In this document: in pieces, positions 8,770 to 18,692 of the stretch
How the letters are laid out: each line of letters starts with the position of its first letter
Position numbering within the stretch: the first letter of the stretch is position 1
From: Hoeflea_A sp965249925
GTDB lineage: Bacteria > Pseudomonadota > Alphaproteobacteria > Rhizobiales > Rhizobiaceae
Assembly (NCBI GenBank): GCA_965249925.1
Contig: OZ252260.1
Coordinates: forward strand, 4,154,001-4,218,000
DNA length: 64,000 bases
Direction: 5' to 3'
Translations under genes and position numbers: made by a program
Notes under the pieces: generated by a model
What the model was told of the DNA's origin: nothing
What the model saw: only the letters and a program-made list of their open reading frames with translations
The model's database searches: none

Positions 8770-9648
8770 ATGCCGCAGCCGGATCAATCATTGCTTCAAT
8801 CGCTCTCTTCGGAAATGGCGTCGATCGTCTCCGAGACCGCCAACGGGATCGTGGCGATCCGCGGCGCTCGCACGGTCGCGTCGGGGATCGTTTGGCGCGA
8901 AGGGATCGTCGTCTCCGCCGACGAATCGCTCGATGACGTCGAGACCTTCAGCCTGACATTGCCAGACGGATCGAAAACATCCGCGGAACTCGCGGGTCGC
9001 GATCCGTCTACCGATGTGGCCCTGTTCAAGGTCGATGGCCTGTCGGCACCCGCCTGGCGTCATGCCGACAAGCCGCCGGCGGGCGCATTGGCCCTGATGG
9101 TCGGGCGCGGCGGATCAGGCCCGCGCGCGGCGTTCGGCATGGTTGCCGAAAGCGGTGGAGCCTGGACCAGTTCGCTCGGCGGCCGAATCGACGCAGAGAT
9201 CCGCCTGTCCCTGACGCTGCCGCGGGCGATCGAAGGAGGCGCCGTCGTGGCGGCGGACGGATCGCTGGTGGGGCTTGCGGCGACCGATCCGCGTCGCAGA
9301 GGGCTGGCGATACCGGTCGCGACGGTCGAGCGTGCCGTGACGGTGCTGCTGGAGAAAGGCTACGTCGCACGCGGCTTTCTGGGTGTCGGCCTGCACGGCG
9401 CGCGCCGCGGCGGACCCAAGGGCGCGCTTGTCACCGATATCACCAAGGACGGCCCGGCCGACCGGGCCGGATTGTTGATCGGCGACATCATCACCACATG
9501 GGATGGAAATCCCGTGCGCCACGGACGCGACCTTTGGCGGCGGCTCGGCGTCGATGCGGTCGGTCAAACGGTCAGGCTCGGTATTATCCGCGCCGGCCAA
9601 CCGGTCGAGGTCAGTGCCACGATCGGCGAACGGCCGCCGCGCGGGTAA
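8770..9648 (+). CDS. Inactive HtrA-like protein (pseudoprotease) with PDZ domain
   Basis: The 292-aa product keeps the trypsin-fold plan and a C-terminal PDZ domain (AGLLIGDIITTWDG) but has lost catalysis. At the histidine position the NDH of the neighbouring protease is replaced by ADE (Glu52), and at the serine position the GNSGG is replaced by AIEGG (Glu155). The Asp is kept (STDVALF, Asp82). So it cannot be a serine protease and is more likely a peptide-binding or scaffolding partner. GGGAG precedes the ATG at 8770. The gene is divergent from the active protease at 8632 and overlaps the LuxR-type gene downstream, so it may be co-produced with a regulator. No signal peptide is present. Confidence 0.8.
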   Translation: MPQPDQSLLQSLSSEMASIVSETANGIVAIRGARTVASGIVWREGIVVSADESLDDVETFSLTLPDGSKTSAELAGRDPSTDVALFKVDGLSAPAWRHADKPPAGALALMVGRGGSGPRAAFGMVAESGGAWTSSLGGRIDAEIRLSLTLPRAIEGGAVVAADGSLVGLAATDPRRRGLAIPVATVERAVTVLLEKGYVARGFLGVGLHGARRGGPKGALVTDITKDGPADRAGLLIGDIITTWDGNPVRHGRDLWRRLGVDAVGQTVRLGIIRAGQPVEVSATIGERPPRG

Positions 9649-10219
9649 CACGTTCGGGCTGGCTTTAATCCGTTCAGATGCGAGACGACCGATCAGAACA
9701 GCGCAAGCGTACACCATAAGCCTGGATCTGGATGATCCCGAACTGACCGACGCGCTCGCGGACCGGTTGGAGGCGCATGCCAGCCTCGGCCTGGTGGGTC
9801 AGGGGGAGGCTGCGGACATCGTCATTGCCGACGATCAGGAAGCCCCGGGAGTGACACTCAGTTTGGCTCGGCCCACCGACGACGCCTTGGTGCACCTGCC
9901 CTCCGACACCGACCCGGACCTGATCCTCGCCGTGGCGCATGTGTTGGCGGCCGGTTACGGCATCGCCGCGAAAGCGCCATTGGTCGGACTGCCGGGAACC
10001 CCCGACTCGGCGGGGGAGACAGTCACTCTGACACCACGGGAGCGCGATGTGGTCAATCTGCTTGTCGAGGGCGCCTCCAACAAACACATCGCCCGCGCGC
10101 TCGACATCACAGAACGCACGGCCAAGTTCCATGTCGCCGCCGTGGTGCGGAAACTGGGCGCCCGCAACCGATCCGAGGCGGTTGCCATCGTACTGCGCGA
10201 CGGACTGGTCGTTCTGTAG
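9617..10219 (+). CDS. LuxR-family regulator with degenerate receiver-like domain
   Basis: The C-terminal 60 residues form a clear LuxR/NarL helix-turn-helix (LTPRERDVVNLLVEGASNKH, then TERTAKFHVAAVVRKLGARN). The N-terminal 110 residues (TISLDLDDPELTDALADRL onward) look like a response-regulator receiver in which the phosphorylated Asp region reads ADIVIAD without the usual following pattern, so phosphorylation is doubtful. The start is uncertain: there is no ATG after the upstream gene ends, and I use the GTG at 9617, which overlaps the pseudoprotease gene by 32 bp behind GAGG. Coupled translation with that gene suggests a shared function, perhaps transcriptional control of this stress island. 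Confidence 0.72.
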   Translation, partial: PRSANGRRAGNTFGLALIRSDARRPIRTAQAYTISLDLDDPELTDALADRLEAHASLGLVGQGEAADIVIADDQEAPGVTLSLARPTDDALVHLPSDTDPDLILAVAHVLAAGYGIAAKAPLVGLPGTPDSAGETVTLTPRERDVVNLLVEGASNKHIARALDITERTAKFHVAAVVRKLGARNRSEAVAIVLRDGLVVL

Positions 10220-10445
10220 CGCCATGGATGCGCGCTGGCGCCGTCACAATCCCAGCATCGATTTCTAAGCTATCCACGCGCAGCCTGAGCCCTACATGTT
10301 TTGACATGCGCCAATCGCGACAAACCAAAGAAGGCCAGAATAGTTTTTGCGATCCGGCGCGTTTGCTACAGTCACCCGTACGCACGGGTGTGGGGTGATC
10401 CGGTGGCCTAAGACCGGGCCAACCTCTTTAGCGATCGTGGAGGCT

Positions 10446-11465
10446 ATGCACACAGCATCGCGCATAAACGTTGCAGGTCGGGTCGATGCGGGTGGCGGGT
10501 TGGCCAGGTTCCGCGACCGTGCCCCATGGTGGGGAGGGGACCTGCAAACAGTCCGTAACCGGTTTCTGGCGCGCCGGCGCACCCTGCCCAGCCAGACCGT
10601 CCGTCTGGAATTTCCGATGTCCGACGGCAGTGGTGACCGGCTGGCCGGGTCTCTCGAAACGCCGCTTCATCCCTTGCAGGGCAGTCCGCTGATGCTGCTT
10701 GTGCACGGCCTTACCGGATGTGAGGACAGCCCCTATGTCCGGGAGACGGCGCGTTTTCACCTGGAGCGTGGCCGCCGGGTTCTCCGACTGAACCTGCGCG
10801 GCGCCGGCCCCTCCCGACCTGTAGCAGACGGCTATTATCACGCGGGCTGCGCATCCGACCTTCAGGACGTGCTCGACCAGCTCGCCGATGAAGAGGCGCG
10901 AGACGGGATTTTCGCGGTGGGGTTTTCGCTCGGTGGGAACATCCTGCTCAACCTTCTTGAACGAGAAAGGCCGGGTCATCGCCTTGTCGGCGCGGCGACG
11001 ATTTCCGCACCCATCGAGCCCCTTCAGGCGTGTGAACGGATTATGGCACCGCGCAACGCTTTGTATCACCGGTTCCTGTTGACGAACATGAAACGGGACG
11101 TTTTGACATCGCCCGCCCTGTCGGATCGGGAAAAACGGATTATCGCCGCTGCCCGGTCGGTCTATGAATTCGATGATCAGTGGGTCGCACCGCGGAACGG
11201 TTTCGCGGATGCGCGGGATTACTACACACGGACAGCCGGTGCCCGGTTCGTCAACGGAATCACCGTGCCCACCTTGATGCTGCATGCCGACAACGATCCA
11301 TGGATCCCGGCCCGATCATATTTGGAACTCGGGGCCCGACCGGTTCACGCGGTCAACATCGTGGTCGCGAGCGGTGGCGGTCATGTCGGCTTCCACGAGC
11401 GCGGCGAGAGCGATACCTGGCATGATCGTATGATCGAAGGTTTTTTGACCGAAATAGTCGGGTAA
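10446..11465 (+). CDS. YheT-like alpha/beta hydrolase
   Basis: A 339-aa hydrolase of the YheT/EMB8 group. The nucleophile is Ser161 in GFSLGGN, the acid is Asp284 in HADNDPW and the base is His313 in SGGGHVGF; the oxyanion strand LLVHGLTGCEDS is typical of this group. These proteins are putative short-chain esterases of unclear natural substrate. The ATG at 10446 follows GGAGG with a short 2-base gap; the frame extends to a TTG at 10347, so the start is moderately certain. The 226 bp before it hold no gene. It reads in the same direction as the LuxR-type gene and the MarR gene downstream but is spaced from both, so it may have its own promoter. Confidence 0.82.
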   Translation: MHTASRINVAGRVDAGGGLARFRDRAPWWGGDLQTVRNRFLARRRTLPSQTVRLEFPMSDGSGDRLAGSLETPLHPLQGSPLMLLVHGLTGCEDSPYVRETARFHLERGRRVLRLNLRGAGPSRPVADGYYHAGCASDLQDVLDQLADEEARDGIFAVGFSLGGNILLNLLERERPGHRLVGAATISAPIEPLQACERIMAPRNALYHRFLLTNMKRDVLTSPALSDREKRIIAAARSVYEFDDQWVAPRNGFADARDYYTRTAGARFVNGITVPTLMLHADNDPWIPARSYLELGARPVHAVNIVVASGGGHVGFHERGESDTWHDRMIEGFLTEIVG

Positions 11466-11550
11466 ACCGTCAGTGGACGTTGCGACATTCATCGTTTTGT
11501 TCTCATCGCATTCGCAGTAAGCAGTGATCCTGACTGCAGAAGACGGTAAC

Positions 11551-12000
11551 ATGGCTGAAAACACGCCCCCCAGTGACGCACAGGTGCATGATCTCCGCGA
11601 TGCGATCAGTACGCTGATGCGGGTCTTCAAGATCGCGGAAGGGGCGGCTCCGGGATCGGACGTTGGCAAGCTCAGCCCTGCCGAGGCCGAAACGCTGATC
11701 TTCGTGCAATCACATCCGCGTTGCGCGGCCCGCGATGTCGCGGAACACCTCGCCGTGGTTCCCACGACCTGCTCCACCATACTGAACCGGCTGGTGCAGC
11801 GCGGCCTGATCCTGCGTGAACGTACCGAGGAAAACCGGCGCGTTGTGCAGCTGTCTGCCACCCAGGCGGGGCGTGCCTCGGTCGCCGCGATTCTTAGGGA
11901 TCAGGCAGACAATGCCCGTTCCATGCTGACGGCGCTGGACGACGAAGAACGTGGCGCGTTCCTCGAAGCCATCAAAAGAATTGCCGCTTCGGTGTCTTGA
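11551..12000 (+). CDS. MarR-family transcriptional regulator
   Basis: The 149-aa product has the winged helix-turn-helix of MarR proteins: LSPAEAETLIFVQSHP, then AARDVAEHLAVVPTTCSTIL (recognition helix) and the wing GLILRERTEENRRVVQLS. Such proteins are usually dimeric repressors released by small aromatic ligands or oxidants. The ATG at 11551 is preferred to a GTG nine codons upstream. The SDR gene begins 50 bp downstream, and the short gap between them carries an inverted repeat (12003-12017), so the MarR protein probably controls the SDR gene and perhaps itself. Confidence 0.85.
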   Translation: MAENTPPSDAQVHDLRDAISTLMRVFKIAEGAAPGSDVGKLSPAEAETLIFVQSHPRCAARDVAEHLAVVPTTCSTILNRLVQRGLILRERTEENRRVVQLSATQAGRASVAAILRDQADNARSMLTALDDEERGAFLEAIKRIAASVS

Positions 12001-12002
12001 CA

Positions 12003-12017
12003 GTACGGAATACGTAC
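12003..12017. promoter_or_regulatory. Inverted repeat between MarR and SDR genes, candidate operator
   Basis: GTACG (12003-12007) and CGTAC (12013-12017) form a perfect inverted repeat across GAATA, and a partial repeat AATACGGATTACG follows. It lies 33 bp before the SDR start. The position is right for repression by the adjacent MarR protein, though this is inference. Confidence 0.4.
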
Positions 12018-12049
12018 AATACGGATTACGCACATTTAGGAGATGTGCG

Positions 12050-12976
12050 ATGGCGAAGCAATCCGTATATGTCATGACAGGCGCCACATCGGGCATGGGT
12101 TTGTCGGCCGCCAGGCAATTGCTGCAGGACCCCGGCGTTATGATGATTGTCGGTGCCAGAAATCCGGGTACGGCCACTGAGCTGAAACAAGCGGCGACGG
12201 CCGATCGCCTGCATGTTCTGGATCTCGACCTTGCCAGCCTCGAGTCCGTCAGCCATTTCGCGGAACGGGCGGTAACGCTTCTCGATGGCGCCGTGATCGA
12301 CGGGATTGGCTGCAATGCCGGCCTGCAGATCATTTCCGGAAAACGAATGACTGCCGATGGCGTCGACGAGACCTTCGCGGTGAACCATCTTGGTCACTTC
12401 TTGATGGTGCTTCTTCTACTGCCGTATCTCAGACAAGGCGGCCGAATCCTGTCGACGGCGAGCGGCACCCACCGTCCCGACGACAAACTGGCGAAACGCT
12501 TCGGATTTCGCGGTGCTGTGTTCGCCAATGCCGATGCCGTCTCCAAGGGAGATATGGGCGATACAAGGGGCATGGTCGAGCAGGGTTTGGACCGCTATGC
12601 CACCAGCAAGCTCTGCAACATTCTCTTTACCCGCCACATGGCCATGACCAACGCAAAGGAACAGGCGGTTTTCGTCGCTTTCGATCCGGGCCTGATGCCT
12701 GGCACGGGGCTGGCACGGGAGCGCCCGGCGCCGATGCGATTCGCCTCGACATATGTGATGCCGGCCATGCGAGCGTTCTTGCCGGGAATCAGTTCCTATC
12801 CGAAATCGGCAAAAGCCTTTGCCGACATCCTGGCGGGCAGGACACCCAGCCGGAGCGGCGATTATCTTGAATACACCGGTTCGGCCGCTCGCCTCAGCGA
12901 CCTGGCAAAAGACACCGGTGCCGCCCGGGATCTGTACGACGTGAGCCGGGAACTGGTTGCCCGATACCTGCCGTGA
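12050..12976 (+). CDS. Short-chain dehydrogenase/reductase
   Basis: A 308-aa SDR. The cofactor loop is TGATSGMG (near residue 8), the structural motif is NAG in IGCNAGLQ, and the catalytic pair is in RYATSKLCN. The layout resembles the protochlorophyllide-reductase/WW-oxidoreductase branch of SDRs, which use NADP(H). The start at 12050 follows AGGAG at a good distance, which rules out the 33-codon-longer frame inside the MarR gene. Its substrate cannot be told. The link to the MarR gene suggests inducible reduction of a small carbonyl compound. Confidence 0.87.
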   Translation: MAKQSVYVMTGATSGMGLSAARQLLQDPGVMMIVGARNPGTATELKQAATADRLHVLDLDLASLESVSHFAERAVTLLDGAVIDGIGCNAGLQIISGKRMTADGVDETFAVNHLGHFLMVLLLLPYLRQGGRILSTASGTHRPDDKLAKRFGFRGAVFANADAVSKGDMGDTRGMVEQGLDRYATSKLCNILFTRHMAMTNAKEQAVFVAFDPGLMPGTGLARERPAPMRFASTYVMPAMRAFLPGISSYPKSAKAFADILAGRTPSRSGDYLEYTGSAARLSDLAKDTGAARDLYDVSRELVARYLP

Positions 12977-13077
12977 CCGTTCGCAATTGTCGTTTCAGGG
13001 CATAGTGTCGAACGAAACATCAGCAATGGTGCCGCGCTCGCGCTGAAGATGCGTCGCGCAGACACACTGTCAGTTGA

Positions 13078-13091
13078 TTGACTTAGATCAA
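13078..13091. promoter_or_regulatory. FNR/FixK-type box upstream of the CBS-GroEL operon
   Basis: TTGACTTAGATCAA matches the CRP/FNR-family consensus TTGAT-N4-ATCAA in 9 of 10 fixed positions. It is centred about 77 bp before the CBS gene start. The same motif recurs at four other promoters in the window. Confidence 0.65.
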
Positions 13092-13161
13092 CGGTCCGCG
13101 GGCCGAATGTGATGAATTCGGGCCAATGGCAAATAACGCCCAATTCATCCAGGAGGAATCG

Positions 13162-13581
13162 ATGATCGTCAAGGAGGCCATGCACAGCGGCGTGTCGTGG
13201 GTCGAACCGGACACCCGTTTGAGCGAAATCGCCAAAATCATGAAAGACGAAGATGTTGGCGCGGTGCCCGTCGGCGAGAACGACCGTCTCATCGGGATGG
13301 TAACCGACCGCGACATCACCTGCCGTGGTTTGACCGGCAAAGACGATCCGCGATCGCTGACAGCCCGCGACGTGATGTCGAAGGGTATCACCTATTGCAT
13401 CGAGAACGAGCAGGTCGAGGACGCTTTGCGGATCATGGAACAGCACAAGATCCGCCGCCTGCCGGTGCTCAACGACGAGAAGCGGATGGTCGGCATGCTG
13501 AGCCTCGGCGATATCGCGCAAAGCGTGCCGCAAAGCTTGTGCGGTGAAGTCTTGCGGGCCGTTTCGGCGCATCACGCCTGA
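13162..13581 (+). CDS. Tandem CBS-domain protein
   Basis: The 139-aa protein consists of two CBS domains only (IVKEAMHSGVSWVEPDTRLS to GMVTDRDITCRG, then ARDVMSKGITYCIENEQVED to GMLSLGDIAQS). Such pairs bind adenine nucleotides and sense energy state. The start at 13162 has AGGAGGA; an upstream in-frame codon at 13126 lacks one. It is the first gene behind the FNR-type box at 13078 and is followed by the unknown gene at 13670 and GroEL. A second CBS-pair gene with its own box lies at 60902. Low-oxygen induction is inferred from the box. Confidence 0.9.
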   Translation: MIVKEAMHSGVSWVEPDTRLSEIAKIMKDEDVGAVPVGENDRLIGMVTDRDITCRGLTGKDDPRSLTARDVMSKGITYCIENEQVEDALRIMEQHKIRRLPVLNDEKRMVGMLSLGDIAQSVPQSLCGEVLRAVSAHHA

Positions 13582-13669
13582 ACCGGCGTTGCGGCGGCCC
13601 TGGTGTCGTCACCGGTCTCTGTGCAACGCCGCCCCGTTCACGACTCAAGCAAGACACCGGAGGAAAACG

Positions 13670-14209
13670 ATGCAGATCAATCGCCTACCGGCGTATGACG
13701 CAAGCGACAACCCGACGGGGTGCTGTCCCCGTTTCAACCCGACCGGCTGGGACGGCCAGGACCTGCACTTCAAGGACAAAGCGTTTGTCCGCGTCACGAC
13801 CAAAGCCGAGAACCATGTGCCCATCGATATGGGCCCGGTCTTCGAGGAGACATTCGGGGCAATCGAAGCGGCCGGCGCGCTCGACTATGAGGACCTCATC
13901 ATCTTGAGCCGGACTTTGTCGCCGAGCCAGTCGGAGCACTTTTTCTCGGTCTGCAAACCAGTGCCCGGAAAGGAACTGGTGCGCTGGACCGGTACCTATC
14001 GAACCAAGGTTTTCGAAGGCTCGTATGAGAACGAACAGCGGTGGGAAAACGACATCCGGGAAGCGGTCCGCGCGCATAGCGGCGAAGCCGGCGCGGTATA
14101 CTTCTTCTGGACAACCTGCCCGAAATGCGCGGCGACCTATGGCCGGAACTATGTCGTAGCCGTCGCCGAGGTTCTCGACAATCCGATGCCCGTCGGTTCG
14201 GCGGCGTGA
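13670..14209 (+). CDS. Unknown protein with CC and CPKC cysteine motifs
   Basis: A 179-aa soluble protein I cannot assign. Two features stand out: a Cys-Cys pair near the N-terminus (TGCCPRFNP, residues 16-17) and a CPKC motif near the C-terminus (FFWTTCPKCAATYG), which could together bind a metal ion or form a redox pair. The start at 13670 follows GGAGGA. The gene sits between a CBS-domain gene and groEL with gaps of 88 and 71 bp, all in one direction, so the three are probably transcribed together from the FNR-type promoter. The balanced composition and strong ribosome binding site support a real gene. Confidence 0.75.
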   Translation: MQINRLPAYDASDNPTGCCPRFNPTGWDGQDLHFKDKAFVRVTTKAENHVPIDMGPVFEETFGAIEAAGALDYEDLIILSRTLSPSQSEHFFSVCKPVPGKELVRWTGTYRTKVFEGSYENEQRWENDIREAVRAHSGEAGAVYFFWTTCPKCAATYGRNYVVAVAEVLDNPMPVGSAA

Positions 14210-14280
14210 CGCGGTAGCCAACCGATTGTCTTCAGGACTCCGCGCAAGACAGGTCCGATAGACGAGGGAGGGAGGTCTCG

Positions 14281-15909
<1,629 letters not shown>

Positions 15910-15942
15910 GGGCGGCGCCAATCATTGACGGCTTCCGCCGCG

Positions 15943-17625
15943 TCAGTCCGAAGCCATTTCCTTCTGCATGCGTTCCCGCATGATGTATTTCTGTACCTTG
16001 CCGGTCACGGTCATCGGGTAGGACTCGACGAAGCGGATATAGCGCGGGATCTTGAAATGGGCGATTTCGCCCTGGCAAAAGGCCCGGACCTCTTCTTCGG
16101 AAAGGCTTTCGCCCGACCGCAACTTGATCCAGGCGCACACTTCCTCGCCATATTTCGGATCCGGCACGCCGATCACTTCGACCTGTTCGATCTTCGGGTG
16201 CGTGTAAAGAAACTCTTCGATTTCCCGCGGAAAGATGTTTTCGCCGCCGCGGATGAGCATGTCCTTGAGCCGCCCGACAATCTGGCAGTAGCCGTCCGCA
16301 TCCAGTGTCGCCACGTCGCCGCTGGCGATCCACCGGGCTGCGTCGATGGCCTTTGCCGTGCGTTCCGGGTCGTTCCAGTAACCCGGCATGACACAATAAC
16401 CGCGGGTCAGAAGCTCACCGGGCGCGCCAACGGGAACAACCCGTTTGTCGTCGTCGACGATCTTGATCTCCGTGTGCGGCAGAACCCGCCCGACTGTCGT
16501 CACCCGGCGTTCCACCGTGTCGCTGACCGATGTCTGAAAACTGACCGGTCCGGTTTCGGTCATGCCGTAGGCGATGGTGATCTCCTCAAGACTCATCTCG
16601 TCCATCACCCGCTTCATCAGTTCCACCGGGCAGGGGGCGCCGGCCATGATGCCGGTGCGCAGCGACGACAGGTCGAAACGAGCGAACTCCGGTTCGTCGA
16701 GTTCGGCGATGAACATCGTCGGAACGCCGTGAAGCGCCGTGCACTTGTCGCGATCGACCGTCTCCAGCACCCGGTACGCGTCGAAGCCGGCCGATGAAAA
16801 AACCATCGCACAGCCGTGGGCCACGCAGCAGAGGGTACCGAGCACCATTCCGAAACAGTGATACATCGGTACCGGAATGCACATCCGGTCCTGTGGCCCG
16901 AGCTTCATCTGCAGGCCGGAAAAAAAGGCGTTGTTGACGATGTTGTGGTGGGTCAGCGTGGTCGCCTTCGGCGCGCCCGTGGTGCCGCTGGTGAACTGGA
17001 TGTTGATCGGATCGTCAAACTGCAATTGGGCCTGCAGGTCCTCAAGCCGAGTCCGGTGTTCAGCACCGGCAAGGGCCGGAATATCTTCGAACTGCAGAAA
17101 TCCGGCGCTGTCATCGCTGCCCAGTCGGATCAGCCACCGCAGGTCGGGCAGGTGTTCGTCGGCGAGCTTGCCAGGCTCCGATGTCGCCAGGCCAGGCAGC
17201 AGCTCATGCAGCATGGCGATATAGTCGGACGACTTGAGTGCCGGTGCCGTGATCAGAGCCTTGCACCCGACCTTCTCGAGCGCGTATTTCAGTTCGCCGA
17301 TCCGATAGGCCGGATTGATGTTGACCAGGATGAGACCGGCTTTGGCGCTGGCAAATTGGGTGACCACCCACTCCCAGCAATTGGGCGCCCATATGCCGAT
17401 GCGCTCGCCGGGTTGCAGACCGAGCGCAATCAAACCGGCGGCCCACCGGTCGACTTGCTCCCGCAGTTGCGCGTAGGTCCAGTTGATATCCTGATAGGCG
17501 ACGATCAACGCGGCATTGTCGCCGAAGCGATCGACGGTCTCGTCGAAACACGCACCGATCGTCTGGCCGCGCAGCGACATCTGACTTGCGCCGTGGACGT
17601 AGCTGCTTCTGATCTCCTCTGCCAT
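15943..17625 (-). CDS. Acyl-CoA synthetase, AMP-binding
   Basis: A 560-aa AMP-forming ligase. The P-loop is FTSGTTGAPKATTLTH, the A5-type motif is YGMTETGPVSF, ASGDVATLDADGY holds the ATP ribose contact, and MTVTGKVQKY near the end carries the catalytic lysine. It is closest in style to the FadD3/medium-chain fatty acyl-CoA synthetases that make acyl-CoA for degradation or lipid synthesis. The ATG at 17625 has AAGGG nine bases before it; the longer frame from 17646 does not. A perfect FNR/FixK-type box lies 48 bp upstream of the start, so it is probably induced when oxygen falls. It converges on groEL with a 33-bp gap. Confidence 0.92.
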   Translation of the reverse strand: MAEEIRSSYVHGASQMSLRGQTIGACFDETVDRFGDNAALIVAYQDINWTYAQLREQVDRWAAGLIALGLQPGERIGIWAPNCWEWVVTQFASAKAGLILVNINPAYRIGELKYALEKVGCKALITAPALKSSDYIAMLHELLPGLATSEPGKLADEHLPDLRWLIRLGSDDSAGFLQFEDIPALAGAEHRTRLEDLQAQLQFDDPINIQFTSGTTGAPKATTLTHHNIVNNAFFSGLQMKLGPQDRMCIPVPMYHCFGMVLGTLCCVAHGCAMVFSSAGFDAYRVLETVDRDKCTALHGVPTMFIAELDEPEFARFDLSSLRTGIMAGAPCPVELMKRVMDEMSLEEITIAYGMTETGPVSFQTSVSDTVERRVTTVGRVLPHTEIKIVDDDKRVVPVGAPGELLTRGYCVMPGYWNDPERTAKAIDAARWIASGDVATLDADGYCQIVGRLKDMLIRGGENIFPREIEEFLYTHPKIEQVEVIGVPDPKYGEEVCAWIKLRSGESLSEEEVRAFCQGEIAHFKIPRYIRFVESYPMTVTGKVQKYIMRERMQKEMASD

Positions 17626-17672
17626 CCGTCTGCCCTTCGAAGGCAAGCATAGAAACAGCGGCCCGTCCGGTT

Positions 17673-17686
17673 TTGATTCACATCAA
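17673..17686. promoter_or_regulatory. Perfect FNR/FixK-type box upstream of the acyl-CoA synthetase gene
   Basis: TTGATTCACATCAA is a 10-of-10 match to TTGAT-N4-ATCAA. It is centred 54 bp before the ATG at 17625, so transcription from a -41.5 position would leave a short leader. This is the strongest of the five boxes. Confidence 0.8.
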
Positions 17687-17697
17687 GCGTCAGTGGC

Positions 17698-18519
17698 TCA
17701 GGCCGGCATGCCGATCGGCTTGCTCAGAAGATAGAAGTCTTCATCAATCGCGTACACTGTGTTTTCCGGGACTTCCTGCCACGGTTCGTCGGTAATCGGT
17801 TCCGAGGCAACCTCGATTGAGCGGTAGTCCTGGCCGGTCTCATGGTGGACATGAGGTCGACCGCAGATATCGCAGTCATAGATCTGATGCCGCTCGACGT
17901 ACCACAACGTGCGCCCCAGACGGGATCCCACCAGCCGTTTGCCGTCGGTCAGCACCACGTTCAGGCCGATCGGGGCCGCCGGATCGATTTCGCGACACCA
18001 TTCAACGATGGTCTGAAGCTCTTCGCCAACCAGATCCATCAGGTCTATGTCTGGTTGCCGGCGCCACCGGGACAACAGGTACAGGAAGATGTGCTCGCTG
18101 TCGGTCGTTCCATGGATTTCGTTGCGGTAAAACGGGTCGATGTTCGGAAGCATGCGTTCCCGCACCAAAGCGAAATGCGGCAGCGTTCCGTTGTGGGCAA
18201 AAATCCATGGACCGTTGCCGAACGGATGGGTGTTTTCCAGAGACGGCTCACCGACGGTTGCCTTGCGGACATGGGCTATCACGGTTTTGGCGTAGACCCG
18301 GGCCGCTTTCTTCTGGAAATGCTCGCCATGATAGGCGGCCCAAACCTTCTTTTCGATCATCGGCGCGCCGTTGGCATAATCCGCAACGCCCCATCCATGA
18401 CCGTGCACTTCGCCAACCCAGTCGCCGCGGCTCTGTTCCATCAACGCATTTTGCGCGTGGACGAGACTGCATTCCACGCGGGTCGGTTCATTTGCCCGGA
18501 ACGCATAAAGGCGGCACAT
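17698..18519 (-). CDS. Class II glutamine amidotransferase
   Basis: The 273-aa protein starts MCRLYAFR, so after Met removal Cys2 is the N-terminal nucleophile of a class II (Ntn-type) glutaminase. HVRKAT, THPFGNG and FAHNGTL complete the glutamine site, as in the YafJ/EgtC group. A Cys-rich insertion (CDICGRPHVHH, near residue 220) may bind a metal. AGGAGA precedes the ATG. The gene is divergent from the ATP-grasp gene at 18693, with an FNR-type box between them, a pairing that suggests joint work: the glutaminase may cleave a gamma-glutamyl or amide bond, or supply ammonia, for what the ATP-grasp enzyme makes. Confidence 0.9.
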   Translation of the reverse strand: MCRLYAFRANEPTRVECSLVHAQNALMEQSRGDWVGEVHGHGWGVADYANGAPMIEKKVWAAYHGEHFQKKAARVYAKTVIAHVRKATVGEPSLENTHPFGNGPWIFAHNGTLPHFALVRERMLPNIDPFYRNEIHGTTDSEHIFLYLLSRWRRQPDIDLMDLVGEELQTIVEWCREIDPAAPIGLNVVLTDGKRLVGSRLGRTLWYVERHQIYDCDICGRPHVHHETGQDYRSIEVASEPITDEPWQEVPENTVYAIDEDFYLLSKPIGMPA

Positions 18520-18583
18520 CGATCGGGACGTCTCCTGTGAACGTGGTCCGACGGAAATCTAGCTTGGTTCGTACCCGGACCGG

Positions 18584-18597
18584 CTGATCAAGATCAA
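18584..18597. promoter_or_regulatory. FNR/FixK-type box shared by divergent amidotransferase and ATP-grasp genes
   Basis: On the plus strand the site reads CTGATCAAGATCAA, that is TTGATCTTGATCAG on the minus strand, 9 of 10 fixed positions of TTGAT-N4-ATCAA. It is centred about 71 bp from the amidotransferase start and about 102 bp from the ATP-grasp start, so it could serve both directions. Confidence 0.65.
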
Positions 18598-18692
18598 ACC
18601 CGTCGGCGGTCGTTTCGCTAGTCTTGGCGGCCGATGGATTTGAATTGGATTTGGCTTTGGTCATCAGACGGATCCCGGCCAATGTCGGGACG

